From JANPBY01 sp963805505 (GTDB lineage Bacteria; Actinomycetota; Actinomycetes; DATJPE01), in contig CAWDUP010000002.1 of NCBI GenBank assembly GCA_963805505.1, forward strand, positions 186,001 to 250,000: a stretch of 64,000 bases of DNA, given 5' to 3'. The notes under the pieces were generated by a model. It saw only the letters and a list, made by a program, of their open reading frames with translations. It was not told the origin of the DNA and ran no database searches. The stretch's first letter is position 1; every line of letters begins with the position of its first letter. Shown piece after piece: positions 8,475 through 17,145 of this stretch. A program made the translations under genes and the position numbers.

Positions 8475-9205
8475 ATGCCACCGTCGCGGATCTCACCGCC
8501 CGGATGCTGCTCGGGCGACGGCGTGCCTGGCTCCTGCTGCTCCTACCCCTCACCCTGCTCGTGCTTGCCCTGATCCTCCGGCTGACCGTGCACACCGAGT
8601 CACGTGAGGTCGTCACCGTCGGGCTCCTGCAGGTCTTCGGGCTCGGCACCATCGTCCCGTTGCTGGGTCTGATCGCTGGCACCGGAGCGATCGGACCGGA
8701 GATCGACGACGGTTCGATCGTCTACCTCCTCTCCAAGCCGCTCAACCGGCACAGCATCACGGTGACCAAACTGCTGGTCGCGATCGGCGTGATCCTCGCC
8801 TTCGCCGCCATTCCCGTCATGCTCGCCGGCTGGCTGATGCTTGGGACCCTCGGCTCTTTGGCGCTGGCCTTCGGCGCCGGCGCTGCCGTGGCCGGAACGG
8901 CGTACTGCGCCGTCTTTCTCCTGCTAGCCGTCGTCACCCGTCATGCCGTCGTGATCGGCCTGCTCTACGCCCTGCTCTGGGAGTCCCTCATAGGCGGCTT
9001 CGTGCCGGGGGCGCAGGCCCTGAGCATCCAGCAGTGGTCGCTGGCCATCACCGAGAAGATCATCGGCCCCGATGCTTCGGCTCTGGACGTGATCGCTGCG
9101 GTCGGGATCCGGCCGGCGACGGTGCTGCTCCTCCTGATCGTCTTCGGAGCGACGGCGCTGGCAGGGAGCCGACTGCGGTCGCTCCGGCTGGTGGGCGACG
9201 ACTGA
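8471..9205 (+). CDS. ABC-2 type transporter permease (second pair)
   Basis: 244 residues, ATG start overlapping the previous stop by 4 bp. Six hydrophobic segments are visible, beginning with WLLLLLPLTLLVLALILRL and including GTIVPLLGLIAGTGAIGPEI, a typical ABC-2 membrane domain motif followed by the conserved D-D-G-S-I-V-Y-L-L-S-K-P. That motif places it in the ABC-2 family. It is the last gene of the unit and is followed, after 29 bp, by the end of a convergent acetyltransferase gene. Confidence 0.85.
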   Translation: MNATVADLTARMLLGRRRAWLLLLLPLTLLVLALILRLTVHTESREVVTVGLLQVFGLGTIVPLLGLIAGTGAIGPEIDDGSIVYLLSKPLNRHSITVTKLLVAIGVILAFAAIPVMLAGWLMLGTLGSLALAFGAGAAVAGTAYCAVFLLLAVVTRHAVVIGLLYALLWESLIGGFVPGAQALSIQQWSLAITEKIIGPDASALDVIAAVGIRPATVLLLLIVFGATALAGSRLRSLRLVGDD

Positions 9206-9234
9206 GCTCAGGGAGCGGAGCCTCAGCAAATGCC

Positions 9235-9744
9235 CTAGCTGGGCGTGGCCACGTCGGAACGCAGGATCGAGAAGCTCACCAGATCGTGATGGATCCCGTC
9301 CCCCCGAAACTGCGCGCCACGCAGGATGCCCTCCCGGAAGAAGCCGGCCTTCTCCAGCGCGCGTTGCTCGGCCACGTTGGTGACGTCCGTCGAGGCCTCA
9401 ATCCGATGGACCGCTGTGGTGGCGAACAGGTGCTCGGCGAGCAGCCGCTGGGCGATGGTGCCGATTCCCCGGCCCTGTGCATGGGGCACCAGATCGATGC
9501 CGATGTTGTAGGCAGTAGAGCCAGCGTTTCCGCCATAGCCCTCCGCGTGCCAAGACAAGTCTCCGACCGGCTCGTCGCCCTCCAGGACGATCATCCGTCC
9601 GAGAACCTCGACCGGCAGTGCACCCGTGCGGTCTCCCCAGTCGGAGTACGGCCCCGCCTCCGCCGCCCACGCCTCGTGCAGAGCCTTGTCGGCTTCGGTC
9701 GACGGTCTTATCCGGACGGTTCCTCGGGACGGCACGCTCGTCAT
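9235..9744 (-). CDS. GNAT-family N-acetyltransferase
   Basis: 169 residues from the ATG at 9744. A longer reading from 9903 would cover the start of deoC on the other strand and adds only Arg/Pro-rich sequence. The acetyl-CoA binding motif A is clear: DLVPHAQGRGIGTIAQRLL, with Q/R-G-x-G-x at the pyrophosphate loop, and motif B follows with NVAEQRALEKAGFFREG. The arrangement resembles RimJ/RimL-type acetyltransferases acting on amino groups of proteins or small molecules; no specific substrate can be named. Its start is divergent from deoC, with 23 bp between starts. Confidence 0.82.
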   Translation of the reverse strand: MTSVPSRGTVRIRPSTEADKALHEAWAAEAGPYSDWGDRTGALPVEVLGRMIVLEGDEPVGDLSWHAEGYGGNAGSTAYNIGIDLVPHAQGRGIGTIAQRLLAEHLFATTAVHRIEASTDVTNVAEQRALEKAGFFREGILRGAQFRGDGIHHDLVSFSILRSDVATPS

Positions 9745-9767
9745 CCTCCCCCGCGTAGGCTGAGGCG

Positions 9768-10739
9768 ATGACGACCACCCCCCTGTCGTCCGGTCCGAGC
9801 GTTCTGGACGTGTCGCTGACCGACGCAGGGCTGCGCACCTTCCTACACGGCCTTCCCGGGGTGGATCAGGTCGGAGCCGAGCAGCGCGCGGCCGCGCTGG
9901 CAACGCGTTCGATCAAGACCGACGCCAAGGCGTGGGCCATCGACATGGCCATCTCGATGCTCGACCTGACGACCCTCGAAGGCGCTGACACCTCGGGGAA
10001 GGTGCGTGCTCTGTGCTCGAAGGGCCAACGTCCCGACCCGGCAGACGCCTCGGTCCCCGCGGTGGCGGCCATCTGCGTCTACAACGACCTGGTCGGGATC
10101 GCCAAGGCCGAGCTGGGCGACTCAGGCGTCCACGTGGCAGCCGTCGCCACCGCATTCCCGTCAGGTCGAGCCAGCCTGACGGTGAAGTTGGCTGACACAA
10201 GGGACGCCGTACGCGCCGGTGCCGACGAGATCGACATGGTGATCGATCGTGGAGCGTTTCTCTCCGGCCGCTATGCCCATGTGCACGACGAGATCGCCGC
10301 GACGAAGGCTGCTTGCTCCGAGGACGGGCACGATGCGCACCTGAAGGTGATCCTCGAGACCGGCGAGCTGCAGACCTACGACAACGTCCGCCGCGCGTCC
10401 TGGCTGGCGATGCTCGCTGGGGCAGACTTCATCAAGACCAGCACCGGCAAGATCACGCCGGCCGCCACCCTGCCGGTGACGCTGGTGATGCTAGAAGCCG
10501 TACGTGACTTCCGATCGGCCACCGGCCGGCAGGTCGGCGTCAAGCCTGCCGGGGGCATTCGCACCACCAAGGACGCGCTGAAATACCTCGTTCTGGTCAA
10601 CGAGACCGTCGGAGACGACTGGCTCGACCCGAGCTGGTTCCGGCTCGGCGCCTCCAGCGTGCTCAACGACCTGCTCATGCAGCGCACCAAGCTCACGACC
10701 GGGCGCTACTCCGGCCCCGACTACTTCACCCTCGACTGA
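9768..10739 (+). CDS. deoC: Deoxyribose-phosphate aldolase
   Basis: 323 residues. It splits 2-deoxyribose-5-phosphate into glyceraldehyde-3-phosphate and acetaldehyde, the last shared step of deoxynucleoside breakdown. Visible family residues are Asp66 in MLDLTTLEG, the DEIDMVID strand (153-160), and the Schiff-base Lys223 in GADFIKTSTGK, with a second catalytic Lys in VKPAGGIRT. At 323 residues it belongs to the long DeoC class rather than the 220-residue form. Two aldehyde dehydrogenase genes follow at 13 bp and could oxidise the acetaldehyde released. It works with PNP, DeoA and the mutase encoded elsewhere in the window. Confidence 0.93.
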   Translation: MTTTPLSSGPSVLDVSLTDAGLRTFLHGLPGVDQVGAEQRAAALATRSIKTDAKAWAIDMAISMLDLTTLEGADTSGKVRALCSKGQRPDPADASVPAVAAICVYNDLVGIAKAELGDSGVHVAAVATAFPSGRASLTVKLADTRDAVRAGADEIDMVIDRGAFLSGRYAHVHDEIAATKAACSEDGHDAHLKVILETGELQTYDNVRRASWLAMLAGADFIKTSTGKITPAATLPVTLVMLEAVRDFRSATGRQVGVKPAGGIRTTKDALKYLVLVNETVGDDWLDPSWFRLGASSVLNDLLMQRTKLTTGRYSGPDYFTLD

Positions 10740-10752
10740 TGGGGTCGCGACG

Positions 10753-12195
10753 ATGACCACGACGCGTTTCACCTATGCCCCGGCACCGGAGTCGCGCGCC
10801 GTCGTCGACATCAGGGCGTCCTACGGGTTGTTCATCGGCGGTGAGTTCGTCGACACCCTGGACGGCTCTGCCTTCAAGACGATCTCGCCGTCCAGCGAAG
10901 AGGTGCTCGCGGAGGTGACCGAGGCCGGCCCGCAGGACGTCGAGCGGGCCGTCTCTGCCGCACGAAAGGCGTACACGGGCAGCTGGTCGAAGCTGAGTGG
11001 TCGCGAGCGTGGGAAGTACTTGTTCCGGATCGCGCGCATCATCCAGGAGCGCGGACGTGAGCTCGCCGTGCTTGAGAGCCTCGACAACGGCAAGCCCATC
11101 AAGGAGTCGCGCGACGTCGACATCCCTATGGCTGCAGCGCACTTCTTCTACCACGCCGGCTGGGCCGACAAGCTCGACCACGCCGGGCTGGGCCGGTCGC
11201 CGAAACCGCTCGGGGTCGCCGCGCAGGTGATCCCGTGGAACTTCCCGCTGCTGATGCTCGCGTGGAAGATCGCACCCGCCCTGGCCACCGGTAACACCGT
11301 TGTGCTCAAGCCTGCCGAGACCACTCCCTTGACCGCGCTGCTGTTCGCCGAGATCTGCCAGCAGGCCGACCTGCCGCCAGGCGTCGTCAACATCGTGACG
11401 GGCGCGGGGGCTACCGGTCAGGCACTGGTCGAGCACCCCGACGTCGACAAGGTCGCGTTCACCGGTTCGACGGCGGTCGGAAAGGCGATCCGCCGCTCGG
11501 TCGCTGGGACCCGCAAGAAGCTCACCCTCGAGCTCGGCGGCAAGGCCGCCAACATCGTCTTCGACGACGCACCCATCGACCAGGCCGTCGAGGGCATCGT
11601 GCGAGGCGTGTTCTTCAACCAGGGGCACGTGTGCTGCGCCGGCACCCGACTGCTCCTGCAGGAGTCGGTGACCGACGAGGTCCTGCACTCGCTGAAGCGT
11701 CGCCTCGCGACCCTGCGCCTCGGTGACCCGCTGGACAAGAACACCGACATCGGCGCCATCAACTCCGCCGAGCAGCTCGAGCGAATACGGCTGCTGTCGA
11801 ACGTCGGTGAGGCTGAAGGCGCCGAGCGCTGGTCGCCACCGTGCGAGATCCCCGAGCGCGGATTCTGGTTTCCCCCCACCGTGTTCACCGGGGTGTCCCA
11901 GTCCCACCGCATCGCCCGCGAGGAAATCTTCGGTCCGGTGCTCTCGGTGCTCACCTTCCGCACACCGGCTGAGGCGGTCGAGAAGGCCAACAACACGCCG
12001 TACGGCCTGTCGGCCGGTGTCTGGACCGAGAAGGGCAGCCTGATCCTGCACATGGCCCAGCAGTTGCGGGCGGGAGTCGTCTGGGCCAACACGTTCAACA
12101 ACTTCGACCCCGCGTCGCCGTTCGGCGGCTACAAGGAGTCCGGCTTCGGCCGGGAAGGTGGCCGACACGGACTGGAGGCTTACCTCGATGTCTGA
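10753..12195 (+). CDS. NAD(P)-dependent aldehyde dehydrogenase, full length
   Basis: 480 residues, normal for the family. The cofactor-binding region has VIPWNFPL (160-167) and the FTGSTAVGK turn near 236-244. The general base is Glu260 in LELGGK and the nucleophile Cys294 in GHVCCAG. The C-terminal part carries the EEIFGPVL motif and SPFGGYKESGFGRE, so the enzyme looks active. It lies between deoC and a truncated aldehyde dehydrogenase paralogue whose ATG overlaps this gene's 3' end by 8 bp. Oxidation of acetaldehyde from DeoC is a plausible job given the operon, but a different aldehyde cannot be excluded. Confidence 0.9.
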   Translation: MTTTRFTYAPAPESRAVVDIRASYGLFIGGEFVDTLDGSAFKTISPSSEEVLAEVTEAGPQDVERAVSAARKAYTGSWSKLSGRERGKYLFRIARIIQERGRELAVLESLDNGKPIKESRDVDIPMAAAHFFYHAGWADKLDHAGLGRSPKPLGVAAQVIPWNFPLLMLAWKIAPALATGNTVVLKPAETTPLTALLFAEICQQADLPPGVVNIVTGAGATGQALVEHPDVDKVAFTGSTAVGKAIRRSVAGTRKKLTLELGGKAANIVFDDAPIDQAVEGIVRGVFFNQGHVCCAGTRLLLQESVTDEVLHSLKRRLATLRLGDPLDKNTDIGAINSAEQLERIRLLSNVGEAEGAERWSPPCEIPERGFWFPPTVFTGVSQSHRIAREEIFGPVLSVLTFRTPAEAVEKANNTPYGLSAGVWTEKGSLILHMAQQLRAGVVWANTFNNFDPASPFGGYKESGFGREGGRHGLEAYLDV

Positions 12196-13075
12196 CCGTC
12201 GCTTCGCAGCCAAGCCGGACCGTCTGGACATTCGAAAGACCTACAAGCTCTATATCGGTGGCGCCTTCCCGCGCAGCGAGAGCGGCCGCAGTTATGCGGT
12301 CACCGACACCAAGGGCCGGTTCCTCGCCAACGCCTCGCAGGCCTCGCGCAAGGACGCGCGTGACGCGGTCGTGGCTGCGCGCAAAGCGTTCCCCGGGTGG
12401 TCCGGAGCGACGCCGTACAACCGTGGTCAGGTGCTCTACCGGGTCGCCGAGATGCTCGAGGGCCGGCGCGACCAGTTCGTCGAGGAGGTCCGCGCAGCTG
12501 AAGGTTTGAGTGCGCGCAAGGCGTCCGCCGCCGTTGATGCAACCGTCGACCGACTGGTCTGGTACGCCGGGTGGGCCGACAAGCACGCCCAGGTCCTGGG
12601 CGGCAGCAACCCGGTGGCCGGCCCGTTCTTCAACTTCTCGGTCCCCGAACCGACCGGCGTGGTAGCCATCCTGGCTCCACAGGACTCCTCCTTGCTCGGC
12701 CTGGTCTCTTGCGTAGCGCCGGTGATCACCACGGGAAACACCTGCGTCGTGCTCACCTCCCACGACCTGCCGCTCCCGGCCGTGACCCTCGGCGAGGTCC
12801 TGGCCACGGCTGATCTCCCGGGTGGGGTGGTCAACATCTTGACCGGTGCCGTGACCGAGGTCGCCCCCCACTTGGCCGCGCACATGGATGTCAACGCCAT
12901 CGATCTCACCGGGGCCGGCGAGCTGGCGACCGAACTCGAGGTCGCGGCCGCCGACAACGTCAAGCGCGTCCTGCGTGGTCGGGCCGCCGACGAGGACTGG
13001 AATGCCGTCCCTGACCTCACCCGGCTCCGCGCCTTCGTGGAGACCAAGACGGTGTGGCATCCCGTCGGCGTCTGA
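12188..13075 (+). CDS. Aldehyde dehydrogenase-like protein lacking the catalytic domain
   Basis: 295 residues from ATG 12188, which overlaps the preceding dehydrogenase by 8 bp; an earlier in-frame start at 12158 lies deeper inside that gene. It aligns by eye with the N-terminal, cofactor-binding 60% of aldehyde dehydrogenases (YKLYIGGAFPRSESG, then GVVAILAPQDSSLLGL and LPGGVVNILTG). It stops where the strand with the general-base Glu is reached, so no GQxCxAG nucleophile segment exists. The tail (RVLRGRAADEDW) continues normally to its stop, without frameshift remains. The reading frame is clean and coupled to the full-length partner, so it may be a regulatory or structural subunit of a heteromer and not a decayed gene. 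Confidence 0.8.
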   Translation: MSDRRFAAKPDRLDIRKTYKLYIGGAFPRSESGRSYAVTDTKGRFLANASQASRKDARDAVVAARKAFPGWSGATPYNRGQVLYRVAEMLEGRRDQFVEEVRAAEGLSARKASAAVDATVDRLVWYAGWADKHAQVLGGSNPVAGPFFNFSVPEPTGVVAILAPQDSSLLGLVSCVAPVITTGNTCVVLTSHDLPLPAVTLGEVLATADLPGGVVNILTGAVTEVAPHLAAHMDVNAIDLTGAGELATELEVAAADNVKRVLRGRAADEDWNAVPDLTRLRAFVETKTVWHPVGV

Positions 13076-13076
13076 G

Positions 13077-13883
13077 GTGCCCGACGCTGGGAGTGCGACA
13101 AGCCGAGCCCTCGAGCATCTGCGTCTCCAAGCCGTTCGGCGGGCTGCCGAGGTCGTCGAAGGTCCGCCTGGGCTGATCGCGGTCTTCGACCCGGCCTGGC
13201 CGGTGTCGCATCTGTCAAACCGGGCGCTGGTCACCGCTTCGCTCGACCCCAGCACCGGGACAGACGACGTCCTCGCGTTCGTCGATGCCAGCTTCGCCGG
13301 TCGAGGTCTGGCCCATCGCAAGGTGGATGTTCTCGACGACACCCTTGGCCGCCGATTCAGGGACGAGCTGATGCACGCCGGCTACGGCGCAGATCCTGTG
13401 CTCGTCATGGTCGCCGGGGCGAACACCACTGCAACCCAGCCGACCACCGACGGTCCGGTCGTGGAGATCCTCGACGAGGCATCCGTCCGGGAGCTCGTCG
13501 CGAAGGCTTGGCGCGTCGAGGAGAACAGCTTCACCCCCGAGACCATCAGGCAGCTCGTGGAGCGCCGAGACGCCCTGGACCGGGCGGCAACCGTGATCCG
13601 GCTGGGCGTACGCGAGGCTGAGGCAGGAAGCGTCGTCGCCAAGGCGGACGTCCTCGTCATCGACGACGTCGCCGAGATCGACGACGTACTCACCCTTCCC
13701 GACCACCGAGGGCGGGGGTACGCCTCCGCCCTCGTCCGTGCCGGGGTCGCCCAGGCCCGCGCCGTCGGAGCGACACTGGTCTATCTGCAGGCCGCGGAGG
13801 ACGACTGGCCGCAGCACCTCTACGCCCGCCTCGGATTCTCGACAGTGACGACGATTCACGAGCACACCTCCTCAGCCCCCTGA
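13077..13883 (+). CDS. GNAT-family acetyltransferase with N-terminal extension
   Basis: 268 residues from GTG 13077, one base after the previous stop, so it belongs to the deoC operon by position. The C-terminal 70 residues are a GNAT domain: a beta strand, then LPDHRGRGYASALVRAGVAQAR (positions about 202-223, with the R-G-x-G-x-A acetyl-CoA loop) and YARLGFSTVTTIHEH. The first 150 residues, with PPGLIAVFDPAWP and VDASFAGRGLAHRKV, form a separate alpha/beta region that I do not recognise beyond GNAT-like hypothetical proteins. The link to deoxyribose or aldehyde metabolism is only positional. Confidence 0.72.
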   Translation: MPDAGSATSRALEHLRLQAVRRAAEVVEGPPGLIAVFDPAWPVSHLSNRALVTASLDPSTGTDDVLAFVDASFAGRGLAHRKVDVLDDTLGRRFRDELMHAGYGADPVLVMVAGANTTATQPTTDGPVVEILDEASVRELVAKAWRVEENSFTPETIRQLVERRDALDRAATVIRLGVREAEAGSVVAKADVLVIDDVAEIDDVLTLPDHRGRGYASALVRAGVAQARAVGATLVYLQAAEDDWPQHLYARLGFSTVTTIHEHTSSAP

Positions 13884-13900
13884 CCACCCCGCTGAGGGAG

Positions 13901-14980
13901 CTAGGCCAGGGCGTTGAGGTAGCCCGGCTTGATGACGTCGTCGATCAGAGCCAGCCGCTCGTCGAAGGGGATGAATGCCGACTTCATCGCGTTGACGGTG
14001 AACCAACGAAAGTCAGCCGGACCGTAGTCGAAGGCGTCGGCGAGCAGCGCGAACTCCCGCGACATCGACGTCCCACTCATCAACCGGTTGTCCGTGTTGA
14101 TCGTGACCCGAAACTTCAGGTCAGCCAAGAGCCCGATCGGGTGCGCCTCGATCGACTCGGCCACCCCGGTCTGAACATTGGACGACGGACACATCTCCAG
14201 CGGGATCCGCTTGTCGCGCACATAGGCGGCCAACCGTCCCAGCCGGACCGACCCGTCGGTCTCCACGGTCACGTCGTCGATGATGCGCACGCCGTGGCCG
14301 AGCCGGTCGGCTCCGCACCACTGGATCGCCTCCCAGATCGACGGCAGGCCGAAGGCTTCCCCCGCGTGGATCGTGAAGTGCGCGTTCTCCCGGCGCAAGT
14401 ACTCGAACGCGTCGAGGTGTCGGGTCGGCGGAAATCCCGCCTCTGCGCCGGCGATGTCGAAGCCCACCACACCAGCGCCGCGGAACGCCACCGCGAGCTC
14501 GGCGATCTCCCGGGACCGGGCCGCATGGCGCATGGCGGTGAGCAAAGTTCCGATCCGGATCGAGTTTCCGGCCGCCGCCGCCCGCGCCGCCCCGACCGCG
14601 AAACCCTCTTGGACCGCCTCGATCACCTCGACGAGGCTGAGGCCATCCTCGACGTGCTGCTCGGGGGCGTACCGCACCTCTGCATAGACCACGCCGTCGG
14701 CCGCGAGATCCTCTGCACACTCCGCGGCGACCCTCGCCAGGGCGCTCGCGCTCTGCATCACCCCGACCGTGTGGGCGAAGGTCTCCAGGTAGCGCACGAG
14801 TGATCCGGAGCCGCACGCCTCCACGAACCATTGGCCCAGCTCGTCGGGGTCTCGGGTCGGCAAACCCGCGTAGCCCGACTCCTCGGCCAACGCGACGATC
14901 GTTGCAGGTCGCAGCCCCCCATCGAGGTGATCGTGCAGAAGCACCTTGGGAAGCGGGATGACGGGCACAAGATCAGTCAC
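13901..14980 (-). CDS. add: Adenosine deaminase
   Basis: 359 residues with GTG start. It converts (deoxy)adenosine to (deoxy)inosine for PNP. Zinc and catalytic motifs are complete: H16-D-H18-L-D-G at the N terminus, the IHAGEAFG block with catalytic His and Glu, D-R-L-G-H-G-V-R-I, and CPSSNVQTG; a further Asp-containing segment (TINTDNRLMSG) supplies the last metal ligand. It converges on the GNAT gene and lies in the nucleoside salvage block; M. tuberculosis has add beside deoA and cdd in the same way (Rv3313c-Rv3315c). Confidence 0.93.
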   Translation of the reverse strand: MTDLVPVIPLPKVLLHDHLDGGLRPATIVALAEESGYAGLPTRDPDELGQWFVEACGSGSLVRYLETFAHTVGVMQSASALARVAAECAEDLAADGVVYAEVRYAPEQHVEDGLSLVEVIEAVQEGFAVGAARAAAAGNSIRIGTLLTAMRHAARSREIAELAVAFRGAGVVGFDIAGAEAGFPPTRHLDAFEYLRRENAHFTIHAGEAFGLPSIWEAIQWCGADRLGHGVRIIDDVTVETDGSVRLGRLAAYVRDKRIPLEMCPSSNVQTGVAESIEAHPIGLLADLKFRVTINTDNRLMSGTSMSREFALLADAFDYGPADFRWFTVNAMKSAFIPFDERLALIDDVIKPGYLNALA

Positions 14981-15035
14981 GACTCACACCGTAGTCAGGC
15001 TCAACCTCGAGCGAAGACCGGCCGACATACAGCCC

Positions 15036-15452
15036 ATGCCGTTGCCAGCCGTCGAGGAGACGCGTGTCATCAGGCCGGCCGCCATCCTCGATGAGCGGAC
15101 GACCCTTCGAGTCATGGCCGAGCTGTCTCGCCTGGACGTGGCCAACGGCGGTCTCTGGAACGCCTCGTCCAGCCTGTGGCAGCGCTACGACAAGCCGTGG
15201 GACGGCCTGGGCGGCACCCGAGGCAACGCTCGACTGATCGGCTCCATCGCGGTGATGTACGACTCCCCGCACCGCCACCAGATCACGATCTACAAAGTCA
15301 CCATCACGGTCTACGGCAAGGAACTGGGCTGGGAGGTCAACCAGCTCTGCGACGACGCACTCACCTGGGTCGGACTCTCGCTCGAGAGCTGCCCGCGCGC
15401 CGAGCTCACGACGCCCCCCGAACGAGACCCGTTCAAGCCGACCGTCAGCTAG
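15036..15452 (+). CDS. Conserved hypothetical protein next to deoA
   Basis: 138 residues from the ATG at 15036; an upstream in-frame start at 14946 would overlap the divergent add gene and adds no conserved look. The protein is soluble, with no signal peptide or membrane segment. A compact core reads WNASSSLWQRYDKPWDGLGG, followed by alternating beta strands (IGSIAVMYDSPHRHQITIYK, ITVYGKELGWEVNQL) and a helical end. Trp and Tyr are frequent. I recognise no family motif and give no function. Its stop overlaps the convergent deoA stop by 4 bp. Regular codon use and a complete frame indicate a real gene. Confidence 0.65.
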   Translation: MPLPAVEETRVIRPAAILDERTTLRVMAELSRLDVANGGLWNASSSLWQRYDKPWDGLGGTRGNARLIGSIAVMYDSPHRHQITIYKVTITVYGKELGWEVNQLCDDALTWVGLSLESCPRAELTTPPERDPFKPTVS

Positions 15453-16729
15453 TCGATCCGCCCGATGACCAAGGGCAGCGGATCGGTCGACCCATCGACC
15501 TCGATCCCGCCCTCCAGCGCGTCCAACGCACGGGCGAAGCGGTCGGGGTCATCCGCGCACAGCGTCAGCAACGGCTCGCCCGCTCGCACGTCATCGCCGG
15601 GCTTGGCGTGCATGATCACCCCAGCGCCGGCTGAAACCGGATCCTCCTTCCGCGCTCGGCCAGCGCCCAAGCGCCAGGCAGCGACGCCCACGGCATAGGC
15701 GTCGAGCCGGGTCAGCACCCCATCCGACGGAGCAGGCACCACCTGAGTCTCCGCAGCCACCGGCAGCGAAGCATCCGGATCTCCGCCCTGAGCCGAGATC
15801 ATCCGCCGCCAGTGATCCATGGCCGAGCCGTCGGAGAGGCGCTGGGCCGGGTCGACGTCGTCCACGCCCGCAGCGGCGAGCATCTCGCGGGCCAGGGCCA
15901 GGGTGAGTTCGACGACATCGCTCGGACCTCCCCCCTCGAGTACCTCGACGGACTCGGCGACCTCGAGCGCGTTGCCCGCCGTGCGGCCCAAGGGTGTGTC
16001 CATCGCCGTCAGCAGCGCGACGGTCTTCACCCCGGCCGCAGTGCCTAGACCCACCATGGTCTCGGCCAGCTCGCGGGCTCGAGCCGCGTCCTTCATGAAC
16101 GCACCGGACCCCACCTTCACGTCGAGCACCAACGCGCCGGTGCCCTCGGCGATCTTCTTGCTCATGATCGAACTGGCGATCAGCGGGATGGCCTCCACCG
16201 TTCCGGTCACGTCGCGCAGCGCGTACAGCTTCTTGTCGGCGGGCGCCAGCCCGTCACCAGCGGCGCAGACGACCGCCCCGACCTCGCTGAGCACCCCCAG
16301 CATCTGCTCGGTGGACAGCGAGGCGCGCCAGCCGGGGATCGACTCAAGCTTGTCGAGCGTTCCCCCCGTGTGCCCGAGCCCACGCCCGGACAACTGGGGC
16401 ACGGCGACCCCGCACGCGGCCACGAGCGGTGCGAGAGGAAGGGTGATCTTGTCGCCGACGCCACCGGTGGAGTGCTTGTCGGCCGTCGGCCGCGCCAGGC
16501 CGGAGAAGTCCATCCGCTCGCCGCTACGGATCATCGCGTCGGTCCAGCGAGCGATCTCCCGACCGGACATGCCGTTCAGCAGGATCGCCATGGCCAACGC
16601 CGACATCTGCTCGTCGGCGACGACCCCGCGGGTGTAGGCGTCGATGATCCAGTCGATCTGACTGTCGCTCAGCTCGTCCCGGTCCCGCTTGGCAGTGATG
16701 ACTTCGACCGCGTCGTGGGGCTCTGTCAC
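15449..16729 (-). CDS. deoA: Thymidine phosphorylase
   Basis: 426 residues with GTG start. It splits thymidine (and deoxyuridine) with phosphate to base and deoxyribose-1-phosphate. The family block is clear: TRGVVADEQMSALAMAI near residue 35, then ARPTADKHSTGGVGDKITL, the phosphate-binding site, near 85, followed by GRGLGHTGGTLDKLESIPG and, further on, AEGTGALVLDVKVGSGAFMK. The C-terminal domain (LGAGRARKEDPVSAGAG) is that of pyrimidine nucleoside phosphorylases. It is the last gene of the nucleoside import operon, immediately behind cdd. Confidence 0.94.
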   Translation of the reverse strand: MTEPHDAVEVITAKRDRDELSDSQIDWIIDAYTRGVVADEQMSALAMAILLNGMSGREIARWTDAMIRSGERMDFSGLARPTADKHSTGGVGDKITLPLAPLVAACGVAVPQLSGRGLGHTGGTLDKLESIPGWRASLSTEQMLGVLSEVGAVVCAAGDGLAPADKKLYALRDVTGTVEAIPLIASSIMSKKIAEGTGALVLDVKVGSGAFMKDAARARELAETMVGLGTAAGVKTVALLTAMDTPLGRTAGNALEVAESVEVLEGGGPSDVVELTLALAREMLAAAGVDDVDPAQRLSDGSAMDHWRRMISAQGGDPDASLPVAAETQVVPAPSDGVLTRLDAYAVGVAAWRLGAGRARKEDPVSAGAGVIMHAKPGDDVRAGEPLLTLCADDPDRFARALDALEGGIEVDGSTDPLPLVIGRID

Positions 16730-16730
16730 C

Positions 16731-17144
16731 TCAGGCGTCCTCGGCGCGCTCGGCCAGGTCGTCGGGTCCGAACGCGTCCGGAAGGACCTCGCTCATCGGC
16801 TTGATCCCGCTCACCGTGGCGAGCAGGCACTCCGCGCCGCCGAACTCCCACAGCAGCTGGCGGCAACGACCGCACGGCATCAGGGCGGCACCGTGCTGAT
16901 CCACGCAGGCGACGGCGACGAGCCGGCCTCCCCCACTGGCGTTCAACGCGGAGACCATGCCGCACTCGGCGCACAGACCGACCCCGTAGGACGCGTTCTC
17001 GACGTTGCAGCCCACGACGATACGTCCGTCGTCCACGCGCCCAGCGACGCCAACCTTGAAACGCGAGTACGGCGCATAGGCGCGATGCATGATCTCGACA
17101 GCCGCAGCGTGCAGCTCGTCCCAGCCAGGGTCGATGGTCGGCAC
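16731..17144 (-). CDS. cdd: Cytidine deaminase
   Basis: 137 residues from GTG 17144, directly after the permease stop codon (one base between); a GTG at 17156 would add four residues. It converts cytidine and deoxycytidine to (deoxy)uridine. The tetrameric, three-Cys zinc class is indicated by C58-A-E60 and P-C91-G-R-C94; Glu60 is the proton shuttle. The NVENASYGVGLC segment (47-58) binds the ribose. Spacing to the neighbouring permease and deoA is 1-2 bp, so the enzyme is made together with the importer that would bring in its substrate. Confidence 0.94.
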   Translation of the reverse strand: MPTIDPGWDELHAAAVEIMHRAYAPYSRFKVGVAGRVDDGRIVVGCNVENASYGVGLCAECGMVSALNASGGGRLVAVACVDQHGAALMPCGRCRQLLWEFGGAECLLATVSGIKPMSEVLPDAFGPDDLAERAEDA

Positions 17145-17145
17145 G

